NCBI GenBank assembly: GCA_032358165.1
Contig: JAALGY010000036.1
Span: 1,426,001 to 1,490,000 of the forward strand
DNA: 64,000 nucleotides
Source: Diplosphaera chodatii
Taxonomy: Eukaryota; Chlorophyta; Trebouxiophyceae; Prasiolales; Stichococcaceae
Direction: 5' to 3'
Shown here: piece after piece, positions 1 through 12,825 of the stretch
Numbering within the stretch: position 1 is the stretch's first letter
Layout of the letters: the number at the start of each line of letters is the position of its first letter
Position numbers and translations under genes: made by a program
Notes under the pieces: generated by a model
The model's input: only the letters and a program-made list of their open reading frames with translations
Told to the model about the DNA's origin: nothing
Databases searched by the model: none

Positions 1-1861
1 GCAGTACATCACGGCTGTCTGCATCGATGGCCTCTCAGCCAGCTGTGCTGCGCTTGACCCTACACTTCACCGTGCAAAAAATAAAACTGGACGCCTTATT
101 TCAATCTCCCCTTGAGCTTACAAATCACTCAGCACCATCAGCGCTCCGCAACTATCCACACTGTGCAATACGGCCTAGATCATGCATGCTTGTGCCGTGG
201 TCGGAACATAACGAAACTGCAGTTGAAACTCTTCATCGTACTTGATACTGCTCACCCGCTGGTTACGTCTACCATCTGGCTAACTGGCTGCAAAGCTAAA
301 GAAGCGCTGACCCGGCCCACTGAGCTGAGCAAGCTTGCAAATCCTGCAACTACGCTAGAAGTGATTTCGGTGCTACTGCAGGTCTAGTGCCAGGAAACAC
401 ACCGGGCTACCGCCACTGCCATCACCTGCCCCTGTATGAACGCAATGCACATGCAAGCAACCTCCGCGGCTGAGGCAACCGTTGCCCAATCAGGGCTCCT
501 GCACCACTGCCGCGGTGCTGTTCTGACACGCAGGTGTGTCTTCCTGCCCTGCACACATCGTTGCGCTGTCGCTGGCTGCAGCTTGATCATTGTGCACCAT
601 GCGGCCCATAGCATCTGGAGCGGGTGCTGCACGTCCGCTGACAGCGGGCTGCTGGTGGTATGATATGACGCACATCAGCAGCACCGCTGCCGCCAGCACA
701 GTGTACAACACACGCAGTGTGTACTGGCTCCAGTCACGCCTGCTCCTGTGCAACATGGAAAGAGTGCTTCGGCATGGCTGATGAGCCGGCTGTCTGGTGA
801 CTCTCGGGCGAAGCCCTATTCGTTCAGTGCGATTGCCATTGTGCAGCGCTGTCCCCCGAAGGCTGGACATGCTCAGCTTAGATAACGGTCCTCCAAGGCC
901 GGCAGCAGCTGAGAAGCAACGCACCTGACTACTTCTCACATGCGCCCACCAGTGAGGCGCTGTTTTGGATGCGGATTCGGGGATGGTGGCCAGAGTGTTG
1001 CGCTCCATGGCTGCTCGTGCGCGGCAGGCGCCAGCTGATCTGCGCCCCCGCCACAACGCTGCACCTACTGTGGATGTGAGGGCAGCTCCAGGTAAGGAGC
1101 TGAATCTTGATGCTAAACATGCTGTGCAGTCCTGAAACACGGTAGAGGTTCACTCATGTTCATGGAGAGGCGAGGTTCATGAGATGCGTCGGTGTTCTCT
1201 CCAATCAGTGCAGCAATTTGTAGAAGGCTCATATCATGCAGCAGAGAGAGTTGCAAGAAACGACGAAAAAGGGCATCTGTGTGCAAATCAAAGCCCCCGC
1301 ACACCTTGATGAAAACGTCTCCGTCTGTTGCACTTGAGGTCCAAGGCGAGCTAGGCAAGCGCTCCTACCCAGCGAACCCGACCCCTACAATAGGTGCCGC
1401 CAGATTTTCCGTCAATCGTGCTGCACTGTGTCTTGTCGTAGTAGCAGGCTGCTTAGGCTCATGTAGTGCCTAGATATTGCAGCCCGCCGTACATCTGCAG
1501 TGTGTGGTTGCAATCTTGAACGTCCTGCTGCTGGCTGCCAAGCGGCATCAAGCTTCCAAAAGGATGGCAGAGCGAGGCAAAGGTGAAGGTGTACTAGGTG
1601 TACAGCCTGGCTGCACCTGTCACGAACGACACATAGGCTGCGCTGGCGAGGCAACAACTGTCAGTGCTACATCCAGCTGCCTGTGCAGGCAGCAGCACTG
1701 ATGAGTTTTCGAGTCACTACTTCATGGCAGAAGCTGGGCTGGTAAACTCTTGAAAGGAACCAGCCCCGTCCCCAAGTCATACCTACGTACGTCATCGATA
1801 TCGCTGTTGGCAGTGTCATCGGCTGCACTGTCATACGCCTCTTCAAAGCAGCTTGGGCAAC
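1..1861. other. Left edge, no firm gene
   Basis: No gene can be supported with confidence here. The only suggestive stretch is on the minus strand at 490-757. It reads as a short basic start, a hydrophobic segment of about 17 residues (TLRVLYTVLAAAVLLMC) and a Ser/Ala-rich tail, which would fit the N-terminus of a type II membrane protein such as a Golgi enzyme. No catalytic domain follows before the window edge and no splice chain could be built, so it may be chance. The rest is mixed-composition sequence with short ORFs on all frames. Confidence 0.3.
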
Positions 1862-4674
1862 ATGTCGTCAAAGCATCATCAGCAACCACCTGCAGGTGTG
1901 CCGTGCAGTGCAAGACCCACATCGACATCTCCTGACATGCCGCAGAGGCTTCAGTGTGGTCAGCATACTCCCGTCGAAGATCTGTACACAGCAATCTGCG
2001 CGTTTATCAGTTGGGTTGCTGCTGATGAGTCCAGCACCTCCCATGGGCACACCTTGATAGTCACCGGTTGTCAATAAGCATACAACAAGTAGTGAAACTG
2101 CTTGCAGGGTCTGCACTGCCTTTGATGGCACCCGATGAGGCGGCGGCTGCACTGCTGTCAGGGCAGCCGCTGGCCACCCAGCCTGGCGCAATTGACAGCC
2201 GCCTGCTGGGCAGCCCAGCAGGCAATCATCTCTGGTTGATAGCCCTGCATGTATTCGCCTTCCGTGCCAAAGCTGCCACTGACAAAGATCTAGTAAATGG
2301 ACAAGCAGGCACCCATGCCGGGATGCCCCATCGCCAAGAGCAGAGCAGCTTTTGTTGCGCCAATACATCGATGTCGGGACTGCAGCATCTGGGGCCTCAG
2401 TCACACTGAGCAGCAGCAAGTATGGAACGTGCTGTAGGCTGCTGTCCAGTTTGGTCTGAGCTCCTGCGGCTGCTGCTCCTGCTGTGTACCTGCGGCAGCA
2501 TCGATAGCCTGCTTTGCACAGCAGGTCATTGATCGATTCCTGATCTGCAACCGCCAAGCTACCAGACCCCTTGCTGGGCGCGCCATGACTATCAGTAGTG
2601 CTGCTAGCAGCATGGATTGCTTGAGAGCCAGGTTATGGGTTCTATGGACGCTGCACCTGCGCACGCACGACGTTGTCCTGCTGTTAACCGAGTGGACGTT
2701 GCATGAGACATGCATGGGGTCTATGCCGCAGGTCACGCTCCTGCGTCGCAGCTGCCATTCCTGCAGCCGCTTGCGGCTATAGGCGCAGGTGTGCCGCCGG
2801 GAGGTCTGCAGCATGGATGCCTCAACCCGATGGGCGGCAGTGGACCTGACCTTTCTGCATCGCCAGCAGCTGCGGCTGCTCTGCCGCCTCTGGAGCACGA
2901 GCTGATAGCGGGTGCATGCTCCAGTAGCGACTCGCATCCACGTACATGCATATGCGTGCAGATGTGCTGCTTCAATCCTGGTGTGTATGCAACCGGTGCT
3001 GCACGCACCTGCCGTGCCTTTCTGCACGCATGATACAGGCTGCTGCGTGTGCCAATGCCGTACACCATGGTACACCATGGAAAACATGTGTGCAGGACTA
3101 CGCACCGAAACGAGCGCGCTGCGGGAGATTGTGGGCTCTGTGGTGGATCGCCTGGACCAGCTGGTGGACTGTCAAAATGCGCTGCAGCGCCAGGTGCGGA
3201 CAGCTGCTCCTCATGCGGCCGCCTGGCGGTATTGCCAGCAAAGCCTGTTGTGGATGTCAATAGCGCTGGGTATCTGAGAGGCAGCACTGAGCACAGCCTG
3301 GAGCTGCCCCGTCTGCTGACGAGCAGTGCAGCTCCTGCAGCAGCCATGCGGGATGCATTCTTCAGTCTGTGTGTTGATAGTTGTGGGCTACACAGGTGGA
3401 CGCGCTGACGAGCCAGCTGACAGCTGTGGCGGCCATCACGACGAACGTGCAGCTGCGCAAGGACAACAAGCTCGTGACTGATGAGGTGCGTCAGTTGAGT
3501 CAGCGCGCTGGCACAGGCACTGCGGGTGAATGTGCACACGAACCCGTGTGACGTAGCCCACACATGGGTCTAGCACAGCCAGATGCTTGAAGGAGCAGGC
3601 GGAATGCCTGATAACAGCCACAGTCACCATCCGATCACTGATGATTTACTACAGGACGCTCTGTGTACTTGGCGGTTACCCTGTTCCCATGGTCGACAGA
3701 TATTCCGGCTCCACATGCAGGCAGATCTGGAGTTTCGTCGTGCTCAGGCCGAGAAGTTCCACCATCATCGGTACTACCTTGAGGAATGGCAGCAGTTCCT
3801 GGATGTGCCAATCAAGCCACTGGTCGTGGAGTCATCAGGCATGTCTCCTTCATAAGATGACACTGCTCTATGCCCGTCAAAGGCATCATTCACACATTGC
3901 CTCAGCTATCCCTGGATGAACTGGCTGACGAGTCACGATGGTGCGCTTTCCTAACGGTGCTGGGTTGCAAGGGCAAAAGCATGCTGTCCAGCTGTGTTGC
4001 ATCAAGTACCATACATATGTCCACAAAACCTGCAAGTTGGTAGCGACCCGGCATTGGGCAGTGAGTGCTGTGAAGTCACGTCACAACTCGGACTACCTAT
4101 TTGGTCAGGCCTACAGCCAAATGTCTGAGTTTGAGGTCCGCACTGCTGCCCGTGCTGTTCTCACAAACTCACCAGCAGGGTTGATCCTCGTCATCACCAA
4201 TATGACCGAAAGTTCTGCACATACAGGCGGCCCAAACGCTGCTGGGCATGTCCTCCAGGCGCCGTCCTTCCCTGCAACCTATGCGGCCATCTTCAGGCTA
4301 GACCATGCCGGGTGCAGTCACAAATCTACCTCTGGCTGCTGTGTCTCCACGCTTGCTGCTTTCTGAGCGTTGGGGACCTATTGAGATTGTAAAGGCCTGA
4401 CCGTGCCTGACAGTGTTTCCGAGATGGAGGTGCAAGCGGTCATCAAAAGTGGTGCCAGGATGAGGTCTGCAGGGTTGATGCCCTGGCCGAGGCCATGCAC
4501 GAGGACTTCGGCAGCAGCAGCGCGCGCCTGTTTGATCGCCGGCTGCGGGTGGCCCGGTATGTTGGGGCACGTTGCAGCAGAGAGCTGCGCATGCATGTGG
4601 TGTCCGGCACTCAAATCGAAGAGGTTGCTGCAGAAGAGAGCGCTGTATGTGGTGATGATGACCCTCATTCCTGA
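1862..4674 (+). CDS. Hypothetical coiled-coil protein, multi-exon
   Basis: I do not recognise this protein. Exons that chain in phase are 1862-1895, 2108-2221, 2732-2911, 3096-3193 and 3396-3485. Further likely exons are 3721-3822, 3906-4005, 4062-4135, 4473-4556 and 4581-4674. The joins around 3486-3720 and 4136-4472 are unresolved. The protein starts MSSKHHQQPPAG and continues through an Ala/Pro/Gly-rich, probably disordered region. A heptad-like coiled coil follows (3096-3485; LREIVGSVVDRLDQLVDCQN). A charged region with FRRAQAEKFHHHRYYLEEW comes after it, and the C-terminus is acidic, ending DDDPHS. The second exon seems to end at a GC donor (CAG|GCAATC at 2222). There is no signal peptide or membrane segment, so a soluble, possibly nuclear, adaptor-like role is a guess. 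It converges on the next gene with about 160 bp between stop codons. Confidence 0.55.
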
Positions 4675-4831
4675 CTTGGGAAAGTATCTCGGACGAGCAA
4701 AGCAGAGGAGCCTAACCCCGTGACTAGCTCGTAACACGTACCTGGTAATAACAAGTCAACAGCGGCGGCCACACATGCCCTTGAAGTATATCAGACTTTA
4801 CTAGGACTCTGGCTGCGTGGTCCGTGTGCGC

Positions 4832-7800
4832 TTATTGCAGCATGTTCGAAAACCTCACTTTGCCTCCGAGGTCAAACAGGCTGGAAGTCTCAGGGTGTTC
4901 TGCGCTGATACCCTGAAGTAGTGTTGCGCAGCTTGCACACAGCCGCTCCATCTGCGTATGCATGCCACTAGCAAGAAGGGGTGCCAAGGCAACCCAATCG
5001 ACAGTGCACGGTAGGTAGCTGAAGCTGGCCAGCGGTGGAAGGGCAATGTCACGACACTGGTCTGTCTGACTAGCACAGCAGACAGCAGATATCAACTTGC
5101 CAAGATGCCAGATGGGTGGCGCCACTGTTGTCAGATGAAGCATGACATGGTGCTGGCCTTAGCAACCAACCATTCGCAAAATGCCCTGCTTTGACTTCCT
5201 GCCTGTTGTCTATTGAATACCGTACTGTCCGCAGTTTTCTCCGTTTTTTAACAGCTCACAGTGTGTCAGGCTGCAGCCCCAGCTGTCAGTGTTTGCCGCT
5301 GCATCCGGCTGCATGTATCCTGTTGTGCTGCTGGCGCCAGCATTCTCAGTCCAAGGTGCCTCAGGCTGCTTGCGTCTCCGCAGCCAGCTCATCGGAAATG
5401 CCAATCACATCCGGCTGCATGCCAGAGCACAATGAAGCTTAGATGCTAGTGGTATGCTGTACCAGCACATGGTGCTGTTCGGTTTCACGTTCTGTCGAAC
5501 GCATTGCCAAAACAGCTGGAAATGGCACCTCCTGATGAGTGCATTTGTACCAATGGTTGGGGCGCACCATGTAGGGGTAGCAGGTGGCGTTGCAGCGCGC
5601 GTGCTGCAGGGGGGTCAGCAGGTGGCACGTGAACCAGGAGGAGAAGTCCGTGATGACGCGCCCCTCGGCGTCCAGGTTCGACCGCAGCGCCGCCGACGCA
5701 TCCACCACGCTCTCCTGCCCCTTGCTGCCCGGCATCGTCAGCATCTGCGTGGATGAAAAGCTACTATTAGACGCCTGTCATGTGGATGGCCGGCGCTTCA
5801 GCACATGTGTTTGTCATGCGTCAGCTCCTCTGCTGCAGCGGAAACAGCACAAGCCAACAGCCCGCAAAGCTGGCAGGTGTGCCGCGCTAGCACTATTGGA
5901 CACGGCACCCTGACCAAGTACGACCTTGACAGTCCCTACGTCTGGGAGGCTGACAGATCAACGTGAGCACAGCGGCTCAGCAAGTGCACCTGCAGGCGCG
6001 CCAGCAGGGTTTTGCGGTCAGCCTGGCTGCGCTCCAGCTCAGCGTCCAGCGCCCGCCGCCGCTGCAGGGTGGGCAGGGTCAGTCTAAGCAAGGACCTTTG
6101 CCATCAACAGCGAGCATCCCAGCTGTTTAGAAGATACCACAAATTGGCACCTTGCCGCAGGTACAAGTTTGTGCCCCAACACAATCAGAAGTTGCACGCA
6201 ATCATGTGGCAGCCTTCCGATGTTTGAGTCAGCCCGTCTTCGAGCCCCTGCTGACTCCGAGCGTCAGCGCTTGGCCATGTGGCCAGCAAATGCTGTGGCT
6301 TGCAGCGCATACCTGCAGCACCTCCTGCCGCTGCTCGGCGCTGAAGCTGATGGCGGCGATGGTGGGCCGCACGTCCATGGTGGCGCGGTCGCGGTACGCC
6401 TTCTTCAGCTTCTCGGCGCCTGCGGGGTCAGTGGCAGCAAACTGCTGGCTGTGGGCGGGGGGACATGCCGTGTACCTGTGTCCCGCTGCTGGGGCGCACA
6501 CAGCATCCCATATGCTCAGCAGGCGAATCACGCGACACCAGCAGCAGCCAATGCTCCTGCACGACGCGCGGAGCAGTCGGAGCTGGTGAAACAGCCTGAT
6601 TCTACTGCGCATCAGGTGGACTGTGAGTCCCGGGTGTCCAGCACGCAGAGAGCAAGGTGGCCAGCAGGGCACACAAAGAAGCGCCGCGTCAGCCGCAGGG
6701 GCCATAGCTCGGACTGCACAGACGCAGCACCGGACCAAGCACGTGTGCCAAGCAAACACACAATCACGGACGCTCAATCGTGGTAGCAAACGCAGGCAGT
6801 AGCAAGGAGATTAGAGGTCCGAAAATCAGTTGGTTTTTCCATGATCGATAAGTGAGCTCACCGGGCCGCGTGGCGCTGTTCTCGCTGAGGGGCGCCAGGT
6901 CCAGGGAGCGGCGCCCCCGGCGGCCGTCTCCACCCCGTGGAGACCCGTCCCGCGTGCCCGCCGCCAGCCCCGCGAGCTGCCGCACCACGGGCGCCGACTC
7001 GCTGCGGCGGCCACGGGCCGGCTGCGCGGCTTCCGCTGCTTCCTCCACTGCCGGTGCGCCGGTGGGGCTGTTGGCGGCGCCGCCGCCCGCTGCGCTGCCG
7101 GCGCTGCTGATCGCGGCGCCGCTCCCTTTTGGCCTGCAGAACGACAGCCGGCGCGACGCCAGTCAGGAGCAGCGAGGCTGCGCAGGTCATGGCCCCGACA
7201 TCAGCATCGCCCAGGCAAACCAGCAGCCCTGCCGTGCAGAGAGGACATAGGGGTGCCGCACGAGCATCGCGCAAAGGGACCGCGCCTGTAGGCGGTCTGC
7301 TCCCGGCCGCCGGACAGCGTGGCCACCTCCGCGCTGAGCTCCCCCAGCTGGCTGAGCGTCTCCAGGTTGGAGTAGCGGTGCTCCATGACAAAGGTGGCGC
7401 TGGCGTACTGCAAATATTGAGGTTTGTCCCTCAAACGAGAATGCCCAGAAAGGCACCAGCACGAAAGTCACTGCAGGTGTGCAGGACAAGCCCCTGCCTG
7501 CAGCAGTCATTGCACACGCAGCTGCTGGGTACACCGCCGGGTGAGCGCCAGCCACGCAGGTGCACGGCAATGCTCTCGGGCAGCATGCCGCATGTCCCAG
7601 AATGGGCAAGGGCCTGGTAGTGTCCTGATTTGCAGCATGAACATGACCAGCCGCTGGGCCTCACCAGGCAGGCCATGTACGCGCGGAAGGCGAGTACCAT
7701 GCGCAGCAGCAGGGCGCCGGGCGCCGAGGCCGCGTCCTCGACGTCGGGGGCGCCCAGGCATTTGCGCACCTTGCCCATGTACACGCTGTACAGCGCGTAG

Positions 7801-8781
7801 TCGGGCTCGTCCTTCGCCTTCCACCCTGCGGGGAGCAGCCGTGGTGTGTCGGCGGCTGGAGCTGCGAGTCGCCGCGGCGTTCCACATCGGCAGTTCAAGC
7901 CTTACACTGCGCACGTCTGCTGGCTCCGTGCAGGCTGTCGCGCGCGAGCCCCGCAACCCGATGCGGGGGCGCTGTGCGAGGTTCGTGGGAGTGCACAAGG
8001 AGTCTGGGGGCGCACCTGCGGCCAGGGCGGCCTCCTCGCTGCCGTGCACCGCCAGCGCCCAGTCCCACTGCCGGTCGTGCAGCCGCTGCAGGTCCGCCGC
8101 GCTCTGCGGGGCAGCACGTGGCAGCCCTGTCAGTGCCCAAGAGAGGCTGATATGATGCTGGTGGCCGCACAGCAGTCATGCCGCCAGCCGAGGAGCTGCT
8201 GCAGATCCATTGGGTGCTGGAGAAAGGACGACGAAAACTGCAGGGTCAACCCCAGGACTACAACTGCTCTGGTCAACGTCCTCATAAACGACAGACTGCT
8301 CAGGGCATGAAGGCCCTCACGAGGCAGCGCCATCTGCAAGGGGCTTTTTAAGATCTACATATGGCGACATGTGTGGACTCTTGGTAGTTGCGCCCACCTC
8401 TCCAGACGGCGCAGCGCTCCCGCCCGGATGGATCGTCCCCGGCGGCTGTGCGCTGCCATCGCCGACCGCAAAGGCCGCCGCGGCCTCCGCCGCAGCCTTG
8501 GAGCCCCCCGGGCTGCCGCTGCTGCTGGTGCTCAGGCGCGAGAAGACATTGGCCGCTTCCGCCGCAAGGTTACTGGCTGCGTTGAAGGGGCCGCCGCCAT
8601 CTGTTGCTGACGCTAGGGGCTTTGAGCCCTCCGCGCTGGTGGCCTTGCTGTTGCTGTGCTGCCAGGGGTGATCACCGCCGGATTTGGGCCGCTTTGGAGG
8701 GCTGCTGCCCTCGCAGCGATCGTGGTCGTCATGCAGCAGCTCGTCCACAAGGTCGTCCTCGTTCAGCACGGCCGCCGCCAT
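4832..8781 (-). CDS. Putative bZIP-like nuclear protein
   Basis: Proposed exons on the minus strand are about 8360-8781 and 8016-8103, then 7665-7825, 7286-7407, 6862-7133, 6313-6448, 5990-6061, 5551-5744 and 4832-5069. The phase join at 6862/6448 did not close, and an exon near 8200 is uncertain. The N-terminus (MAAAVLNEDDLVDELLHDD) is acidic and is followed by a PPKRPK nuclear-localisation-like motif and a Ser/Ala/Gly-rich stretch. A short basic/leucine coiled-coil segment is encoded at 5990-6061 (RRRALDAELERSQADRKT). The end holds a conserved-looking block (VITDFSSWFTCHLLTPLQ) that reminds me of C-terminal blocks in green-algal bZIP-type regulators; this is from memory. A transcription-regulator role is inferred. 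The start at 8781 gives the cleanest acidic N-terminus, and an in-frame ATG also lies at 8802. Confidence 0.5.
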
Positions 8782-9590
8782 GCTGGTGACCGTCGAGCGC
8801 AACCAGGGGCGGCCTGCGAGTGTCGCTGCGATGCGGGGCAGGGAGCCAGCGCGTGCTGCAGTGCTGCGTGGCTGCAGCTGCTGATGTTTGCGCGCTTCCC
8901 GCTACCGCAGTATCTGGTGCCCTGCAGAAAGGCAAATGAAAGAGTGTCAAAGAGGCGGCTGTGGGGGATCAGAACGTCAGGAGTGGGCACTTGGCAGACT
9001 GGATCCCTATGGTCCTGGGGCACATGCGCAGCCGGGACCACCCACGGAGCTGCTCAACATTATGTGCATGCAAAGAAGTATGCAGGTTCAGGACAAGCCC
9101 CCATTATGAGGCGACCACAAGAACTGCACCGTCACCAAACCACGGACAGTCCCTGCTGGTCCATGCAGACCCGTTGCCATGCATGCGGGTCGAAACCCCT
9201 CCACAGGGTCTGCAGAACGCTACGTGAGTACCGCACACGGCACCTGAGGGCTGGCAGGGCGCCTGCGTCCGTGCCCGCGGCGAGCTAGACCCAAGCCAGC
9301 ACGGCCATTTGCGGTACACTCGGTTTTGAGGCCGGCTGCAGAGGAGCGAGCGCCACACTGCTGGGTACGGTCTGGAGCTTGGCCCGATAGGGGCGCGATG
9401 GAAGGTTTGTAGAGGCGTTTGCCGGCGCACAGGCGGGGCAACAGTGATCGCTTGGTGGCAGATCTCTGGGGTCTGATTTCACCACCGATTTGCTAGCTTC
9501 CCGATGGGGTGGCGGGACTCTCGTCGCAGAGAATGCATTCAGAAACGCGCTTCGGCAGAGTGGCAATCTTAAGGAACTTGCATCACCACA
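8782..9590. promoter_or_regulatory. Divergent intergenic region
   Basis: About 0.8 kb separates the start of the minus-strand bZIP-like gene from the start of tryptophan synthase beta on the plus strand, so it should contain both promoters. The ORFs here are short and biased like the surrounding GC-rich sequence. No convincing TATA element, repeat or RNA gene was seen. Confidence 0.45.
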
Positions 9591-11734
9591 ATGACAAGCG
9601 TGGCATCCACCAGTGGTCGGGCTGCTGGCTGTGCGCATGTTGCGGTGCCCACAGGAGGCCGCCAGGCCAGTTTCAGAGCAGTGATTCATCGGTTGCAGCG
9701 CAAGCACGCTCGCAGGAACGACTGCAGAATGGCAGCAGCAGCGGTGGTGGCAATGCCAGAGCAGCCTCTGCCCACCAAGCCGCCCGCACAGCGCCCAGAC
9801 GCAGCGGGCCGGTTCGGCAGGTTCGGAGGCAAGTACGTGCCGGAGACGCTCATTGCAGCGCTTGCAAAGCTTGAGGAGGACTACAGGGCGATCCAGGCAG
9901 ACCCCACATTCCAGGTGAGGATACTTCAACGCATGTACACCCAGATTATGATAATGATCTGCACCCAAATGCTCGACGTCATCAGTGTCGAGCATATCTG
10001 GTCGAGTGCAAGCCATGTTGAGCGTTGGATCGAGGACAAATGGCCTATCAGGGATGCCGCAGCTAGTCTGAAAGCAACCAAATGCTCCGCAGAAAGAGTA
10101 TGCGGCCCTGCTGAAGGACTATGTCGGGCGCCCCTCGCCGCTGTACCATGCCGAGCGGCTATCAGAGCACTACAAACGGTGACTGCGTGCACAAACTGTC
10201 GCAAGGATGTGCTCAAGAACATTCCGCGAAGCATGGCACCGTGGCAAATGTGTGTAGCTTCGCCATGCCAACTTGGCGCCGCATAGGCTAACCACATGCG
10301 AGTTACCTGATGACAATTGGTGGTCACACAGGCCGGACGGCACCCGCGCAGAGATCTACCTCAAGAGGGAGGATCTGAACCATACTGGCGCCCATAAGAT
10401 CAACAACTCGTTGGGGCAGGTGACCAGCTTTTGGCGGCATGATTGCGCGTTTGCTGCAGTAGCTACTTTGGTGGTAACAATCATCATGAGTATGCAATGC
10501 TACTGATGTCTTCAACCTTGAACTGTTCACTGCCGCTGTGTACAGGTGCTGCTGTGCCGGCGCATGGGCAAGCAGCGCATCATCGCAGAGACAGGCGCTG
10601 GGCAGCATGGTGTGGCCACGGTGAGCTAGGGGCAGAGACCCTGCAGCAGATACCTGCGCAGGATGCACATGCGCTGCGCCTACAGCTTGGGACTGGTCTG
10701 GCGACACGCTGTGCTGCTGTCGGCGTGCTGTGGCGCGATGACGCCGTGCTTCCCACCGTGCAGGCCACCGTGTGCGCCAAGTTCGGGCTCAAGTGCATCG
10801 TGTACATGGGCAAGAAGGTGAGCCTTGCCAGCCCTCTCCCACATCGAGTGCCGTGGAACCAGCACATGAGCAACTTGCCGCTGCTGGCATGCCGGCGGTG
10901 CATGCACCTGTCACATGCACCGCGTCATTGGAACCACACCAGCTGTCATCGGCCCTGTTCTGTGCCCCTCATCACCCTGTGCATGCTGCAACACAGGACA
11001 TGGAGCGGCAGCAGCTGAACGTGTTCCGAATGCGGCTGCTGGGGGCGGAGGTGCGGGAGGTGGCCGCCGGCACTGCCACGCTCAAGGTGCGTCGCTGCTG
11101 GCGGCATCGCTGGTCGGGGTCTCACGCACCACAGCTGTGCCCACACAGAAAGGGCGGCCCCTGGAACAATGCACACGAATCCACCGCCGCATCTCCAGTG
11201 CAGCGTGAGCAGGGTCCTGCAACTGACAGGGTCCCACAACCCTGCCATCACCCGTTCGCAGTAGCGAATTTGACGGCGCTGGCCGCTGGTGCAGGACGCC
11301 ACCAGCGAGGCGATCCGCGACTGGGTCACCAACGTGGAGACGACGCACTACATCCTGGGCAGCGCCGCCGGGCCGCACCCCTACCCCATGATGGTGGGTG
11401 ATCCAGGCGCCCTGGTGACGCAGGTTTTCGGCAGTGCGCACACAATGATCAAGCCAAGGCAGGGCTTGCTGCCATGGCTCACCCCAACCGCAAGCCTGTT
11501 GCAGACCTCTGCACTCTACCGGGTAGAAAGACGCACATGGTCACCACCGCAACCCCATCATCACAGAGCCAGACCCGCTCGGGGTGTGTGTGATGTGGGC
11601 GCTGGCAGCAGCAGCGAGCGTGCCAGCTGAAGGCGGGCGGTGCCGTGCAGGTGCGCGACTTCCAGGCGATCATCGGGCGGGAGACGAAGGAGCAGTGCCG
11701 CGCGGCGTGGGGCGGGCTGCCGGACGTGCTGCTG

Positions 11735-11766
<32 letters not shown>

Positions 11767-12825
11767 CCTGTTCCACGACTTCGTGGTGCGCGGCTGTTTC
11801 ACATACGGTATCGGGTGCTTCTGAGCAGCTGTTCAGGTGTTATGAAAAGGGATGCAAGGGGGTGCGCATCCATGTCGGCCTGCGGCGGCCAGTCAAGTGT
11901 GCCTTTGATCACACTGGTTTTGGTGACCATAAGTCTCATGAGCCGAGTTGAAGCGATGGGCGTGCAGGCAGGGGAGTTCATGGATTGCATCGGTGGCCAA
12001 CGCCATGTGATCGGGCATCCAATGCGGTCCCGTGCTTCTCTGCCTGAGCGCTTGCCTGTGAGGGAGTCTACTGAGCGGCAGTCACATGTCAAAAATATCC
12101 CCAGCGTGTCAGGCTGCCAGGGGCAGCACCAGCATTGCAAGCATGGTGTCCAGCATCGACAGCAGCAGCATCGACAAGAGCCTGCAATGCCTGCTCTGCT
12201 TCAGCATGGTGCTCCAGGCCCAGATCCTGCATGCAGGAGGCGGCGGGGGTGCGGCTGGTGGGCGTGGAGGGTTCCTACTATTCAAGGGCATTTCAGTTAT
12301 GAAAGGCAGGCACCAATCCCCGCTTTGATGTTGTGTGTACAGGAGGAGGAGGGGGTGCGGCTGGTGGGCGTGGAGGCGAGCGGCCACGGGCTGGACACGG
12401 CGAAGCACGCGGCGACGCTGACGAAGGGGTCGCCCGGCGTGCTGCACGGCAGCTTCAGCTACCTGCTGCAGGACGCGGAGGGCCAGGTCATCGACCCCCA
12501 CTCCATCTCCGCAGGGCTGGACTACCCAGGCATCGGGCCGGAGCACAGCCACTTCAAGGACATCGGGCGCGCCGAGTACGTGTCGGCGACCGATGCACAG
12601 GCGCTGGAGGCCTTCAGCCTGCTGTCGCGCACAGAGGGCATCATCCCGGCGCTGGAGACCAGCCACGCCATCGCGCACCTAGAGGAGCTCACGCAGACGG
12701 TGCCGGCGGGCGCGCGCATCGTGCTGTGCTGCAGCGGCCGCGGCGACAAGGACGTGAACGCTGCGATGCGGTACTTCGACATGGAGTCGGGCCAGATCCG
12801 GGATGACCTGGACCAGCTGACTTAG
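9591..12825 (+). CDS. trpB: Tryptophan synthase beta chain, plastid-targeted
   Basis: The enzyme condenses indole with L-serine to make tryptophan, using pyridoxal phosphate. Nine exons keep the frame throughout: 9591-9914, 10093-10178, 10332-10419, 10546-10620, 10764-10817, 10997-11086, 11295-11393, 11651-11785 and 12343-12825. The product is 477 residues. The first 75 or so are Ser/Arg/Ala-rich and look like a chloroplast transit peptide. The mature part starts near [19 protein letters not shown]. The PLP lysine lies in [18 protein letters not shown] is present, and the phosphate-binding loop is [12 protein letters not shown]. The ending DLDQL matches family length. The ATG at 9591 is the first in frame with a targeting-like leader. 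The last intron (557 bp) is the longest and holds a partial copy of the next exon boundary. Confidence 0.95.
12233..12271 (+). repeat. Duplicated acceptor and exon start in trpB intron 8
   Basis: About 38 bp, from CAGGAGGCGGCGGGGGTGCG to the end of GTGGGCGTGGAGG, repeats the 3' splice site and first codons of the final trpB exon (12340-12377) with only two or three differences. It lies about 105 bp upstream inside the intron. Splicing here would encode [12 protein letters not shown] and reach a TGA about 22 codons on, giving a truncated enzyme. Confidence 0.8.

Noticed and set aside
9285..10016. Minus-strand ORF of 243 codons over the trpB start
   Set aside because: It overlaps the trpB leader and first exon on the opposite strand, has no recognisable motif and shows biased GC-rich composition.
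11584..12825. A single 413-codon ORF read as one exon of trpB
   Set aside because: It runs through the intron at 11786-12342 in frame by chance. The intron translation breaks the conserved order between the [10 protein letters not shown] loop and [12 protein letters not shown], and the splice sites on both sides are good.
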